From Chitinophaga polysaccharea (lineage in GTDB: Bacteria; Bacteroidota; Bacteroidia; Chitinophagales; Chitinophagaceae), in contig NZ_CABFVU010000005.1 of the NCBI RefSeq assembly GCF_902150045.1, forward strand, positions 418,197-482,196: a stretch of DNA of 64,000 nt. The letters run 5' to 3'. Made by a program: the position numbers and the translations under genes. The notes under the pieces were generated by a model. It did no database searches. It had not been told where the DNA came from and saw only the letters and a program-made list of their open reading frames with translations. This document shows positions 34,383 through 43,895 of the stretch, one piece after another. The stretch's first letter is position 1. Every line of letters begins with the position of its first letter.

Positions 34383-36710
34383 TTATAACCTCACTATCTT
34401 AAAAATCCTGGTTGATCCCGGCATAATGATTTTCAAAAGGTATAAGCCGTTTGGTACTCCGGAAAGATCTATTGTATGTATGGCTGTTGCTGATGTAGTG
34501 CCAAGCTGCCGGTTGAAAATAACTTTCCCGGCAACATTGGCCAGAAGAACCATGCAGCGGTTGTTCTTACTGTTGAGCCCCGTGAGATACAGGGTATTTC
34601 CTACCGGGTTTGGAAACGCCTGTATATTATCTGCAGAGGAGCGGTTGTTAAATTTGCCTGTTAATACAGGCCGCGTAGCGGAACTGTTGCCGCTATGTTT
34701 AATGAACTCAATTTCTGCTACGTTACAGAAACCACCATCCGGGCTGAGGTAACGCACATACTGGTAGTTACTGCTCACTGTTGTGACATTCCAGCCCGGG
34801 GCCGGATTGGAAGGTATAGTGTAAATAGTGGTATAGCTGATATTATCATTGGAGCCCTGGAACTTACCGCCGTTCATGCGGTACTCAAAACCGCTTCTAG
34901 GGTAAAACCGGATACTGTCCAGCACTACAGGCTGAATAAAATCCATACCGGTATAAGCGCCGTTGGCAGCAGCTGCATCCACCCATGATGCGGTATTGCC
35001 GTCGAATGCTTTACCGCCGCCGTTATTACAGCAATAGGGAGTAACGTTACTGAATGGTTGCCCGTTCACATCGAAAATACCCCTCCGCAATTTCACCAGG
35101 TTATTAATACGGGTGGCTATCAGCAGTGAATCCAGCCCGGAGGTATGCACGCGGTTACTGTCGAGCGTAACATCGCTGCAGTTTTTCAGGTACACCACCG
35201 TTTGCTGTGGTATGCCTGCCTGGCCACCGGTTTGGTTGGGAGTGGTCATCCCCGTGCTGTAAAAGCTGTTATCTTTGATCAGCACATGGTTGGCGGAGGT
35301 AACTACGATATTCACGCCGGAAATATCCGTGAACCGGTTGTTTTCCACCCGGATGCTGTCGAAGGTTCCTGCCGGCGATATAGTGTCTGCAGCATTGAGG
35401 ATACAGATAGCTCCTGCCTGTACATTCCACCAGGCCGACATAAAATGACCGGTGCCTATAATATCATTGTTGCGGATCACCAGATTGCTCATGCCGGTAA
35501 CATGCCCGGCTCCCTGCTCTGAATGCACGGTTATGCCGCTGTGCGTATTATCAAAGGTGTTATTTTCTATCAGCCCGTGACCGGCTTTTACAAGCACTCT
35601 TCCGGTGCTGTGGAAGTAGTTGTTCCGCAGGATAAAGTTTTCGCATCGCCTGCTGGGGGAATAGACATGTGTGCCGGTGCTCCAGGGACAGGTTTTGTTC
35701 AGCGTAAGCGTGGAGCCGGTTTTAGCGGTTACATACACTACATCGGAAGAGAGGGAGGTGCGTAATGAATCGCCTACCTCCAGGTTGTCGGGTGTAACGG
35801 TAATGCTGTTGCCGCCACCGGAAGAGATCTGATAATCGCCGTCCCAGGTAACGCTCCAGCTATCGTCGCCGGCACTCTTTACCGTGCAGTACTGCACTAC
35901 CGGACCAGTGCGGGTAAGCTTATGCTGGATGGCATCCCAGGAAACAGAGAGTAGGCGGTCCTGCGTTGCGCCTGCGGGCTTTGGCCCCGGTTCCACGCGG
36001 CAGCTGTCGAGCAAGGTGCCACCTGCGCCGCCGGATTCAAAAATACCAAAACCAGGACCGGCGTTTACGGTCACATTCCTCAGCACCATACCACCCTGGC
36101 AGTCTGAAAGCACCAGTGTATGCGGCGCCCCTCCGCCTTCCGCACCGGCAGATATGGCGGCCATATCGCCTACCTGCGCTACGGTGGTGATGTTGGGATT
36201 ATCTGTATTGGTAACACGAACGGTATCGCCCCCAAGTATCTGTGCTGAAGTATTCCATGCAAAAATGCTTCCCCGTTTGCGGTAACGGGTTGCGGGGTCA
36301 ATAATATCCAAACGGCTCCAGGGCTGTACAGGATAGCCCTGGTGGATCTTAATGTCTACATAATTGCTACCTACATTTACAATATCGCCCTGTGTGCAGG
36401 TGAGCGGATCGTAATCGATGGTGAGCCCTTCCAGCGTGATGTTGGCGCATTTGGTAAACTCCAGGGCCCTTACTCTTTTTTCACAGACCATCCGCACACC
36501 GTTTGCCACAATGTGCAGGTTAGAGGTATTTTGTATCCAGATAAAGCTGTTGCCGGAAGTATTCCCCCGGTATTCGCCAGGGGGAATTGTTACGGTCGAC
36601 TGATGCGTTGCCGCAGCATTCCGGATAAGGGAGTCCAGTCGCGCAATGCTGTACTGTGCGCTTGCGGAGAAAGGAACAGACAGGAAAATGAGCAATAAAT
36701 TTTTTTTCAT
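34383..36710 (-). CDS. Right-handed beta-helix protein with discoidin domain and T9SS sorting tail
   Basis: The 775-residue product has a signal peptide (cut near FSASAQ) and a right-handed parallel beta-helix of about 22-residue coils (about 50-535; repeats such as LVIRNNDIIGTGH, IRVENNRFTDISGVNIVV). An F5/8 type C-like discoidin domain (about 545-670; GKAFDGNTASWVDA, VVLDSIRFYPRSG) and a C-terminal type IX sorting domain (about 695-775; FPNPVGNTLYLTGL, NGLYLLKI) follow. The T9SS tail means export across the outer membrane. Beta-helix folds carry polysaccharide lyases and glycosidases, but no catalytic motif is evident. It lies between the GH2 and SusC genes and is the least defined enzyme candidate of PUL 1. 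Confidence 0.82.
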   Translation of the reverse strand: MKKNLLLIFLSVPFSASAQYSIARLDSLIRNAAATHQSTVTIPPGEYRGNTSGNSFIWIQNTSNLHIVANGVRMVCEKRVRALEFTKCANITLEGLTIDYDPLTCTQGDIVNVGSNYVDIKIHQGYPVQPWSRLDIIDPATRYRKRGSIFAWNTSAQILGGDTVRVTNTDNPNITTVAQVGDMAAISAGAEGGGAPHTLVLSDCQGGMVLRNVTVNAGPGFGIFESGGAGGTLLDSCRVEPGPKPAGATQDRLLSVSWDAIQHKLTRTGPVVQYCTVKSAGDDSWSVTWDGDYQISSGGGNSITVTPDNLEVGDSLRTSLSSDVVYVTAKTGSTLTLNKTCPWSTGTHVYSPSRRCENFILRNNYFHSTGRVLVKAGHGLIENNTFDNTHSGITVHSEQGAGHVTGMSNLVIRNNDIIGTGHFMSAWWNVQAGAICILNAADTISPAGTFDSIRVENNRFTDISGVNIVVTSANHVLIKDNSFYSTGMTTPNQTGGQAGIPQQTVVYLKNCSDVTLDSNRVHTSGLDSLLIATRINNLVKLRRGIFDVNGQPFSNVTPYCCNNGGGKAFDGNTASWVDAAAANGAYTGMDFIQPVVLDSIRFYPRSGFEYRMNGGKFQGSNDNISYTTIYTIPSNPAPGWNVTTVSSNYQYVRYLSPDGGFCNVAEIEFIKHSGNSSATRPVLTGKFNNRSSADNIQAFPNPVGNTLYLTGLNSKNNRCMVLLANVAGKVIFNRQLGTTSATAIHTIDLSGVPNGLYLLKIIMPGSTRIFKIVRL

Positions 36711-36739
36711 AGTGGAATTATTGATGATGGTGATTACGG

Positions 36740-39367
36740 CTACCTGATCCTGCTTCTCATTTCCATTATTTCCTGTTCTTTGCTGGTCATCTGCTGGCGT
36801 AGCCGGGCGTTTTCATCTTTAAGTTTTTCCAGGTCGGTATTGGTGAGCAGGTTTTCTTTCATTGATGCAGCCGGCAATACGGGTTGCGCCGGGGCGCTCT
36901 CCGAATAAAGCAGTGGCAGCGGCGAAGGGGCTGAACGGATGGTAATGGCGTCGCTTTTCAGCCCGTCGGCATACGCTTTAATGGTGATAAGGCCCGGTTG
37001 TGTGCCTGCTCTTACCAGGATGGTAGCGGTGCCGAACTGGGTTTTCATGGGATTGATATTGTTCACTGTTCCGCCAATAAGGCTGCCGTTGCCGGATATT
37101 TCAAAATGTACTTCTTCCGAAGCAAGCACTTTTGGAATGCCTTTGTTGTCTGTAATAGTAGCCCTAACCGGCACCAGGTCCGCGCCGTCGGCGCTAAGCC
37201 CTATACCCGCCGAATCAACGGTGAGCTTAATACCGGTAGTTCTTTCTGCATATTTTTTTACTTCCCGGCATACTACTTTCCCGTTGATGATGCCTTCGGC
37301 GATCATTTCCACTTTATCACTTTTATTACGCCAGTGCGTGGATATATCGTGATACCTGAATACATTCCTGAACACAAATGGCGCGTGTGGCATAGTGTAC
37401 ATGGAACTGTCAGGCCGCTGTGTGCCGATCACCTTTCCCAGCCAGGTAAGTCGTATTTCATCACAGTTGCTGTAAATGGTAACATCGCTGCCGGATACCT
37501 GTGTAAGCTCATGCGCGATGTACACCATTGGCCCGGTGGAAATGCCTTTCAGCCGGAAGCCGGGATCGTACTGGCTTTTGAACAGGTAGTAGGAATAGCG
37601 CGGCATGCGGTATACATCCAGCAGCCCGCCCCAGAAGGGATCCGGGTGGTAGCCCCGCTGGTGATCAATACCGCACCAGATAGCGGCGCCAATACGTTTG
37701 GGCGGTGTGCCATAAATGCCATTCAGACCTTTCGCCCGGACGCTTGCCTGGTTCAGCAGCGCCTGTTCGCCCCATTCTCGTTTAACACGGGTCATGGCGT
37801 TCTGCGAGTAAAAGTTCTCTACTTCGCCGCCATCGCCGTATTCCCGGGTAAAGGAGCATTTTTCTTCTTCCATACCACCGTGGTAGTAGAAGTCGAATCC
37901 CGCCAGCTTTGCCTTGTCCACATCAGACACCGTGAAGATGCCGGGATAAGGCATTTCCTCATGGGTGATGCGGTGCTGCTCTTTCATCATGGAAATGGTT
38001 TGGTCGTCGGTTTCATTGAGGGCTGTTTCCCAAAGTAGAGTGGCGGCATAGTTGCGGTCCCGCCGCGCCATGTTGCGCACGTCTTCGCCTATACGTTTTT
38101 CAAACAGCGGGTCTTTGGTGTTGAAGAACTGCCAGCCGGGCGTAGCCACGGCTACCAGCATGCCCAGTTCATCGCAGGCATCCATAAAGGCAGGGTCCAT
38201 AGGGTAATGCGCCCCGCGTATAATATTAACGCCTCCTTCGCGCAGCAGCTGTACATCGCGCCACTGGCCGGAGTTGGGTAAGGCATTGCCTACATACACA
38301 TAATCCTGGTGGCGGTTTACGCCTGATAGCTTATGACCTATGAATTGTTTGTTCACGAAAAAACCTTCGTTGCCGCGCATCTCGAACAGCCTGATACCAA
38401 AACGGGTGCGGTAGCTGTCGGCCACGCGGCCCTCCTGTATCACTTCCGTCCTGATAAAATGCAGGTAAGGATCATCGGGATGCCAGAGATGTACATTGCG
38501 TGGATTCATTTCCTGCACCAGTTCCCGGGTAGCGCCGGCGGGCAGGTTAAAACGTTTCTCTTCCCGGAGAACAACATTGCCGGCAGCATCTTCCAGCGTG
38601 CTGCGAAGGGTTACACTGGCAGCAGCACTGCCTTCATTGGTCACTTCTGTTTTTACATCCAGCTGCGCGTTGTTGCCGTTCACATCTTTTACGGCCACAT
38701 ATACACCGCCGCCTGCAATGGTTTTACTCTGCGTGGTAAAGGTGACGTGAACAGGGGAGGTTTGTACCAGGTATACATCCCTGTAAATGCCTCCCAGGTA
38801 AGTGAAATCCAGTGCGTCCTGCGGTTTGCCGGGCGGATAGGAAGGATCGTCGGAATTATCGGCCAGCAGGGCCATTACATTGAACTGCCCTTCCGGGTTC
38901 AGGTATGCGCTGATGTCGGCGGAAAAGGGCAGGTACCCCCCGAAATGATCAGCTATTTTATGCCCGTTGATCCACAGCACGGATTTGCCCATCACGGCTT
39001 CAAAGTATATCACCTGCTTGGTGGCGCGTGCACCTTTTGGTGTTACAAACGTTTTGCGGTACCAGGCCGGCCCCTGGTAATTACGCATACCACTGGCATT
39101 TTCTCCCAGTACTTCCAGGCCATGCGGCACATTTACTATTTCCCAGTTCTTGTCGTTGAATGCGGGAGATTCGGCGCCTTTCACATCGCCTTTGTAGAAC
39201 CGCCAGCCGGGATTGAAATTATACACCTTGCGGGGACTGCCGGGAATACTGTAAAACCCTGCGGTGGAAAACCTGCCGGTCACCGGGTTGTTTTGCTGCT
39301 GTTGCGCCGTGGCAATACCGCCGGTCAGCAAATAGCCCAATAATAATAACGTGGACTTACAATTCAT
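36740..39367 (-). CDS. Glycoside hydrolase family 2 enzyme (beta-galactosidase-like)
   Basis: The 875-residue product has a signal peptide (cut near GGIATAQQ). A GH2 sugar-binding jelly roll (about 50-205), an immunoglobulin-like domain (about 210-315), a TIM barrel with the acid/base Glu452 (LNETDDQ) and the nucleophile Glu509 (TREYGDGG), then one or two C-terminal Ig-like domains (SLIGGTVNNINPMKT) follow. The last 32 residues are a charged heptad segment (LEKLKDENARLRQQMTSKEQE). Beta-galactosidase is the commonest activity, but other GH2 specificities are possible. It leads the PUL 1 operon and is divergent from the hybrid regulator. Confidence 0.88.
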   Translation of the reverse strand: MNCKSTLLLLGYLLTGGIATAQQQQNNPVTGRFSTAGFYSIPGSPRKVYNFNPGWRFYKGDVKGAESPAFNDKNWEIVNVPHGLEVLGENASGMRNYQGPAWYRKTFVTPKGARATKQVIYFEAVMGKSVLWINGHKIADHFGGYLPFSADISAYLNPEGQFNVMALLADNSDDPSYPPGKPQDALDFTYLGGIYRDVYLVQTSPVHVTFTTQSKTIAGGGVYVAVKDVNGNNAQLDVKTEVTNEGSAAASVTLRSTLEDAAGNVVLREEKRFNLPAGATRELVQEMNPRNVHLWHPDDPYLHFIRTEVIQEGRVADSYRTRFGIRLFEMRGNEGFFVNKQFIGHKLSGVNRHQDYVYVGNALPNSGQWRDVQLLREGGVNIIRGAHYPMDPAFMDACDELGMLVAVATPGWQFFNTKDPLFEKRIGEDVRNMARRDRNYAATLLWETALNETDDQTISMMKEQHRITHEEMPYPGIFTVSDVDKAKLAGFDFYYHGGMEEEKCSFTREYGDGGEVENFYSQNAMTRVKREWGEQALLNQASVRAKGLNGIYGTPPKRIGAAIWCGIDHQRGYHPDPFWGGLLDVYRMPRYSYYLFKSQYDPGFRLKGISTGPMVYIAHELTQVSGSDVTIYSNCDEIRLTWLGKVIGTQRPDSSMYTMPHAPFVFRNVFRYHDISTHWRNKSDKVEMIAEGIINGKVVCREVKKYAERTTGIKLTVDSAGIGLSADGADLVPVRATITDNKGIPKVLASEEVHFEISGNGSLIGGTVNNINPMKTQFGTATILVRAGTQPGLITIKAYADGLKSDAITIRSAPSPLPLLYSESAPAQPVLPAASMKENLLTNTDLEKLKDENARLRQQMTSKEQEIMEMRSRIR

Positions 39368-39573
39368 TTTTTCTGCGCTGTTTATATTACGTGGTTGATA
39401 AAAAAATCAGGGACTTTCTGGCAGCTGTATACTGCCGGACAATATTATCGAACTATTGCCTGGGAGGTTGGCAGATATGTAACATAAAACCTGCTGTTTT
39501 GTAACAAAAACCGCCGGGAGCAATGGTTATGGCTTATATTAGCGCCAGGGTCCAATATTTATATTCCACTTTT

Positions 39574-42500
39574 ATGAAAAAACAGGGCGTACTTTTTTTA
39601 TTCCTGCTGCTATGCCATACCGTCATTTTTGGAACCGCCGTTCCCGATACGGCGAAGAATGTTTTCTTTAATTACCTGTCGGTGAACAACGGGTTGTCTC
39701 AAAACTCCGTGACCTGTATCCTGCAGGACAAAAAAGGATTTATATGGATAGGCACCTGGGATGGGCTGAACCGCTACGACGGTTTTGCGGTCACCACCAG
39801 GAGACATGAGTCGGCTAACCAGAACAGTTTAAGCGATAACCGCGTGAGATGTTTGTATGAAGATGTGAACGGTCATATAATAATAGGTACGCAAAGCGGG
39901 GAACTGAATATCTATGACCCGGTGCACGACCGGTTCTCCCATCTTTCTGTAAACGAGCATCCGTATGAACATGATATCAAAAGTATCAGCAACGACCGGC
40001 AGGGCAACCTGTGGATAGGCACAACAGACGGGGTAACGGTGCTGGGCCCTGATTACCGTATCCTGAAAAAGCTGCTCCCGCAGCAGGTGGTGAATATGAT
40101 CATCTGTGATAAAACAGGCAATATGTGGCTGGCCACAGGCAACGGGCTTTTATTCAGCCAGGGCGGAAAGGACCCGATCTGCATTCCCATTAAGGAGATA
40201 GGCAACGCAGTGGTAAGCGCTGTGTATGAAGACCGGCACGGCCATATCTGGTTGGGAGAAAACGACCAGCTTTCCAGGATCACACTGGAGGGAGCGGAAT
40301 ATCCCTATACACATATCGACCGGCAACTGTATCATTTATTCCCGCTGAAAGAACCAGGGGAAGTAACGGGCATACAGGAAGACCAGTACGGCGACCTTTG
40401 GATTGCGCACCGTATGCGCGGGCTCTACCAGCTGCATATTGATGCCGGCGGAAATCCCAGTGTAAAGAAAAGGTACGCCACTTCACAGCCTTTTTGCAAC
40501 ATCGCAGAAAACACGATCAGCACGGTGCTGATAGACCGGTCCAATGTGCTTTGGGCAGGCACTTTCCAGAAAGGAGTGAACTATGCCAACCTGTCTATCA
40601 AAAACTTTTTTCCCTTCTACCCGCTGATGACAGACCACATCGGCGAATCAGGCTACCAGGGAAAATTTGTTACCGCCGTGTGCGACGACGGACGGCGTAT
40701 CTGGGTGGGCACTTCCACGGAAGGATTGTTCAGCTATGATCTTCAGCAAAAAAAAGTACAAAGCTATGATGCCATCATAGGGCCACAATGGATCTCTTCC
40801 ATTTTTACCGCTGCCAACGGTGAGAAGTGGATAGGCACTTCTGCCGGCTTATACCGCATCCGGCAAAACGCGCAGCCTGTACTGCAACTGCCCGGGCTGA
40901 ATATCCACGCCATTGCAGAAGATCAGCAGCACCGCCTCTGGCTTACCACCTGGGAAGGCGTTTATATTTATGATATCGCGACCGGGAAAATCACCAACTT
41001 AAATGTAAAGGAAGGCCTCAGCTCCAAATATACCTTCCTTGTGTATGCAGATCCCGTGTTTCCCGTGATGTGGGTAAGTACTATAGGCAGTGGTCTTAAC
41101 AGGATCGCCTATAACAATGCCCAATACCAGGTGAGCACTTATCACCAGCAGCCAGGCAACGGTCTTACCAGTAATTATATCTGGAGCATTTACCGCGACA
41201 GCTCCAACATCATGTGGCTGGGCACTGATGCGGGCCTTGACCGCGTGCAATTAAACCCGCAGGGAAGTATTGCACGCATCAGCCATATTACTCATGGTAT
41301 GCTGGAAGATCGCAAGATCCTGGGAATTCTTAAAGACGACAAACAAAATCTCTGGCTGAGCAACAGCCAGGGATTATTCAAATTCAACCCGCAGCGGAAT
41401 GAAGTAAAAAGATATTCCTATAAAGACGGCCTCCAAAGCAATACGCTCACAGAAGCCGTTTACCGGAACAGCAAAGGGATCATGTATGTGGGCGGCATCA
41501 ATGGCCTCAACTATTTTAACCCGGACGATATACAGGATAATCCTTTCGCCACCCAACTGGCGCTTACCGGTCTGCAAATATTCAACCAGCCCGTGCAGGC
41601 AGGAGAAAAAATAAACAACCGGGTCATCCTGGAAAAAGACATTAATAACACCGATAAAATTATCCTCTCTTATAAAGAAAATAATTTCCTGCTCAGCTTC
41701 GCCTCCCTGCACTACGCCGTTCCGGAAAACAACCGGTTTAAATACATGCTGAAAGGATACGATCCCGGTTGGATCATTGCCAATGCCGGCCAGCGTTTTG
41801 CGGCCTATTCCAACATGCCCGCCGGCACCTATGAATTCCTGATCACCGCATCCAACAACGACGGGCGGTGGAATGAACATTATAAACGGATCACCTTCGT
41901 CATAAAACCTGCGCCCTGGGCCACCTGGTGGGCAAAAGGAATATATGCGCTGCTGTTGGCCGCATTGGTACTGTTCATTGTACGGCATTTTAAAACCAAA
42001 CATGCCCTGAAAGAACAGGTATACCGGGAAAAGATGGAGAAAGAAAAAGTGACGGAGCTCAACGAGCTTAAGCTGGGCTTCTTTACCAATATCACGCATG
42101 AGCTGAGAACACCGTTAAACCTGATCACAGGCCCTGTACGGGAGCTGCAGGAAAAGGCGGCAAACTATGATCACTTCACCCGTTTCCGGCTGGAGCTGAT
42201 CAACAGCAATACCCAACGGCTTTCCACGTTGATCAACCAGGTGTTGGACCTGCGCAAAATATCATCCCAGAGCAGCAGTCTTTTTGTTACCAACGGGGAT
42301 ATTGTACAAACGGTGGCCGGTGTGAAAAACGCTTTCAACTGGACCGCCGAACAAAAACACATCCGCTACACTTTTGATTTTGACCACCTCTCTTTTTCCG
42401 CCTGGTATGATAAAGACAAGATAGAAAAAGTAATTTTCAACCTGCTGGCCAATGCCTTTAAGTATACTCCCGAAAACGGGGAAGTACAGGTAAGCATGAC

Positions 42501-43584
42501 CATCGAAGGAGCCACCACCATGAACCCCGTGGTGCACATTACTTTCCGTGATACCGGCACTGGTATTGATCCGCAGGAGATAGAGCGGATCTTTGATATG
42601 TTTTACCAGGGAAAAAAGCAAAGCAGTTTTGGCAGTGGTATAGGCCTGGCCTTATCCAAAAAACTGGTAGAAATGCATCATGGCAGCATAGCGGTTACTT
42701 CTGTTGAAAACGCAGGCGCTACCTTTAAAATATCTTTCCCGGCAGGATTGCACAGTTTTCCTCCCGCCGAAATATTTAAAACAACTGATAAATCCCAGCT
42801 GGCTTCCATCCCCGTAAAAAAAGATAAGCACCGCCGCAGTTTTTTAATTATTGAAGACAATGAAGAACAGCTGGCATATATCCGCGAACATGTGAGCGAA
42901 CAATTCGAGGTATATGAAGCACGCGATGGGCAAACCGGCCTGGAATATGCCATCAGGTACCAGCCGGACGTGATCCTTACCGACCTGATGATGCCGCGCC
43001 TCGATGGCATTGCGCTTTGCAGGCAGCTGAAAAGCCACGCCGGCACCAGGCATATCCCGGTGATCATTCACAGTGTGCGCAGCAATAATGAAGCGTTGCA
43101 GGAGGCACTGGAAGCGGGTGCGGATGATTTTATAGGCAAGCCCTGCGACTACCGCCTGCTGTTGCTCAAGATCAACAATATCCTTCAGTCGGACCAGCAG
43201 CTGGTGGCCAACATTTACAAGCAAGATATTGCCCGGCCCGGCCTGGTGGAGGTACCCGATGCAGATGCTGCATTACTGAAACAGGTAATAAGCATCATAG
43301 AAAAGAATATTGCCGATCCGGGTTTCAGTGTGGAAGCCCTGAGCAGGGAAGCCGCCCTGAGCAGGATGCACCTGCACAGAAGGCTGCACGACATCATTGG
43401 TAAAACAGCCTCAGAACTGATCCGGCAAATCAGGATGCAAAGAGCTGCACAACTGCTGGAAAAAGGACCTATGAGAATTTCAGAAGTGATGGCGGAAGTG
43501 GGTATATCCAACTATCATCTCTTTAATAAATATTTTAAAGACACTTACGGACTGGCCCCCAAGGATTATCGTAAGCAGGAATAA
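39574..43584 (+). CDS. Hybrid two-component system regulator (HTCS) of PUL 1
   Basis: From ATG 39574 the product has 1336 residues; a frame from 39523 would put 17 residues before the signal peptide. Order: signal peptide (MKKQGVLFLFLLLCHTVIFG), about 14 Reg_prop propeller repeats (GFIWIGTWDGLNRYDG, GNLWIGTTDGVTVL), a Y_Y_Y domain, one membrane helix (about residue 795), HisKA (THELRTP, His842), HATPase_c (NLLANAFKYTP, GSGIGLALS), a receiver with Asp1137 (LTDLMMP) and an AraC-type DNA-binding domain (about 1240-1336). It should sense a glycan fragment in the periplasm and activate the divergent PUL 1 operon. All catalytic residues are intact. Confidence 0.95.
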   Translation: MKKQGVLFLFLLLCHTVIFGTAVPDTAKNVFFNYLSVNNGLSQNSVTCILQDKKGFIWIGTWDGLNRYDGFAVTTRRHESANQNSLSDNRVRCLYEDVNGHIIIGTQSGELNIYDPVHDRFSHLSVNEHPYEHDIKSISNDRQGNLWIGTTDGVTVLGPDYRILKKLLPQQVVNMIICDKTGNMWLATGNGLLFSQGGKDPICIPIKEIGNAVVSAVYEDRHGHIWLGENDQLSRITLEGAEYPYTHIDRQLYHLFPLKEPGEVTGIQEDQYGDLWIAHRMRGLYQLHIDAGGNPSVKKRYATSQPFCNIAENTISTVLIDRSNVLWAGTFQKGVNYANLSIKNFFPFYPLMTDHIGESGYQGKFVTAVCDDGRRIWVGTSTEGLFSYDLQQKKVQSYDAIIGPQWISSIFTAANGEKWIGTSAGLYRIRQNAQPVLQLPGLNIHAIAEDQQHRLWLTTWEGVYIYDIATGKITNLNVKEGLSSKYTFLVYADPVFPVMWVSTIGSGLNRIAYNNAQYQVSTYHQQPGNGLTSNYIWSIYRDSSNIMWLGTDAGLDRVQLNPQGSIARISHITHGMLEDRKILGILKDDKQNLWLSNSQGLFKFNPQRNEVKRYSYKDGLQSNTLTEAVYRNSKGIMYVGGINGLNYFNPDDIQDNPFATQLALTGLQIFNQPVQAGEKINNRVILEKDINNTDKIILSYKENNFLLSFASLHYAVPENNRFKYMLKGYDPGWIIANAGQRFAAYSNMPAGTYEFLITASNNDGRWNEHYKRITFVIKPAPWATWWAKGIYALLLAALVLFIVRHFKTKHALKEQVYREKMEKEKVTELNELKLGFFTNITHELRTPLNLITGPVRELQEKAANYDHFTRFRLELINSNTQRLSTLINQVLDLRKISSQSSSLFVTNGDIVQTVAGVKNAFNWTAEQKHIRYTFDFDHLSFSAWYDKDKIEKVIFNLLANAFKYTPENGEVQVSMTIEGATTMNPVVHITFRDTGTGIDPQEIERIFDMFYQGKKQSSFGSGIGLALSKKLVEMHHGSIAVTSVENAGATFKISFPAGLHSFPPAEIFKTTDKSQLASIPVKKDKHRRSFLIIEDNEEQLAYIREHVSEQFEVYEARDGQTGLEYAIRYQPDVILTDLMMPRLDGIALCRQLKSHAGTRHIPVIIHSVRSNNEALQEALEAGADDFIGKPCDYRLLLLKINNILQSDQQLVANIYKQDIARPGLVEVPDADAALLKQVISIIEKNIADPGFSVEALSREAALSRMHLHRRLHDIIGKTASELIRQIRMQRAAQLLEKGPMRISEVMAEVGISNYHLFNKYFKDTYGLAPKDYRKQE

Positions 43585-43716
43585 AGTACAGCGTGTTATT
43601 ACTTTCCGCCTAATGGTAATGCTTTCACGACCGCGCACATAGGCGAGCAGGCAGGTGTGGAATATAAAATCCACCGTTGGGATAAGTTGGTTTTTAACTC
43701 ATTGCCTGCCGCGGAT

Positions 43717-43863
43717 GTTGTCTGACTCAGGATTATGATGATTACGCTGATTCTTTTATATAAAAAAGGGATAGAAGAAAAACACTTCTATCCCCTGAAA
43801 TAAATAAAATAAAATCCCAAAAGTAATAATCAGCGAAATCATCATAATCCTGAGTCAGACAAC
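43717..43863. repeat. Inverted-repeat element with 36-bp ends
   Basis: The outer 36-bp arms (43717-43752 and 43828-43863) are inverted copies matching at 35 of 36 positions. The outer end reads GTTGTCTGACTCAGG and the inner side carries GATTATGATGATTACGC. The core is AT-rich and contains a second, perfect hairpin. No target-site duplication or ORF is seen. A diverged single arm occurs at 2047-2082, so it is a dispersed family. Confidence 0.85.
43762..43794 (-). terminator. Intrinsic terminator for the PUL 2 operon (fucosidase strand)
   Basis: GGGATAGAAG (43768-43777) pairs perfectly with CTTCTATCCC (43785-43794) around a 7-nt loop. Read on the minus strand, the stem is followed at once by TTTTTT. 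It lies about 100 bp past the alpha-L-fucosidase stop codon. Confidence 0.75.
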
Positions 43864-43895
43864 CTTCGCACAGGCGCCGAAGGCGCCAGGCCATC

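Larger units (their letters stand above)
43585..43895. other. 311-bp convergent intergenic region without a gene
   Basis: Between the hybrid regulator and fucosidase stop codons. It holds about 130 bp with no recognisable feature, then the inverted repeat element at 43717-43863 with its nested terminator, then a GGCGCC-GAA-GGCGCC hairpin at 43873-43887 just outside the fucosidase stop. Confidence 0.7.

Noticed and set aside
38333..39343. 336-codon plus-strand frame inside the GH2 gene
   Set aside because: Shadow of the GH2 coding sequence, with no recognisable motif or signal.
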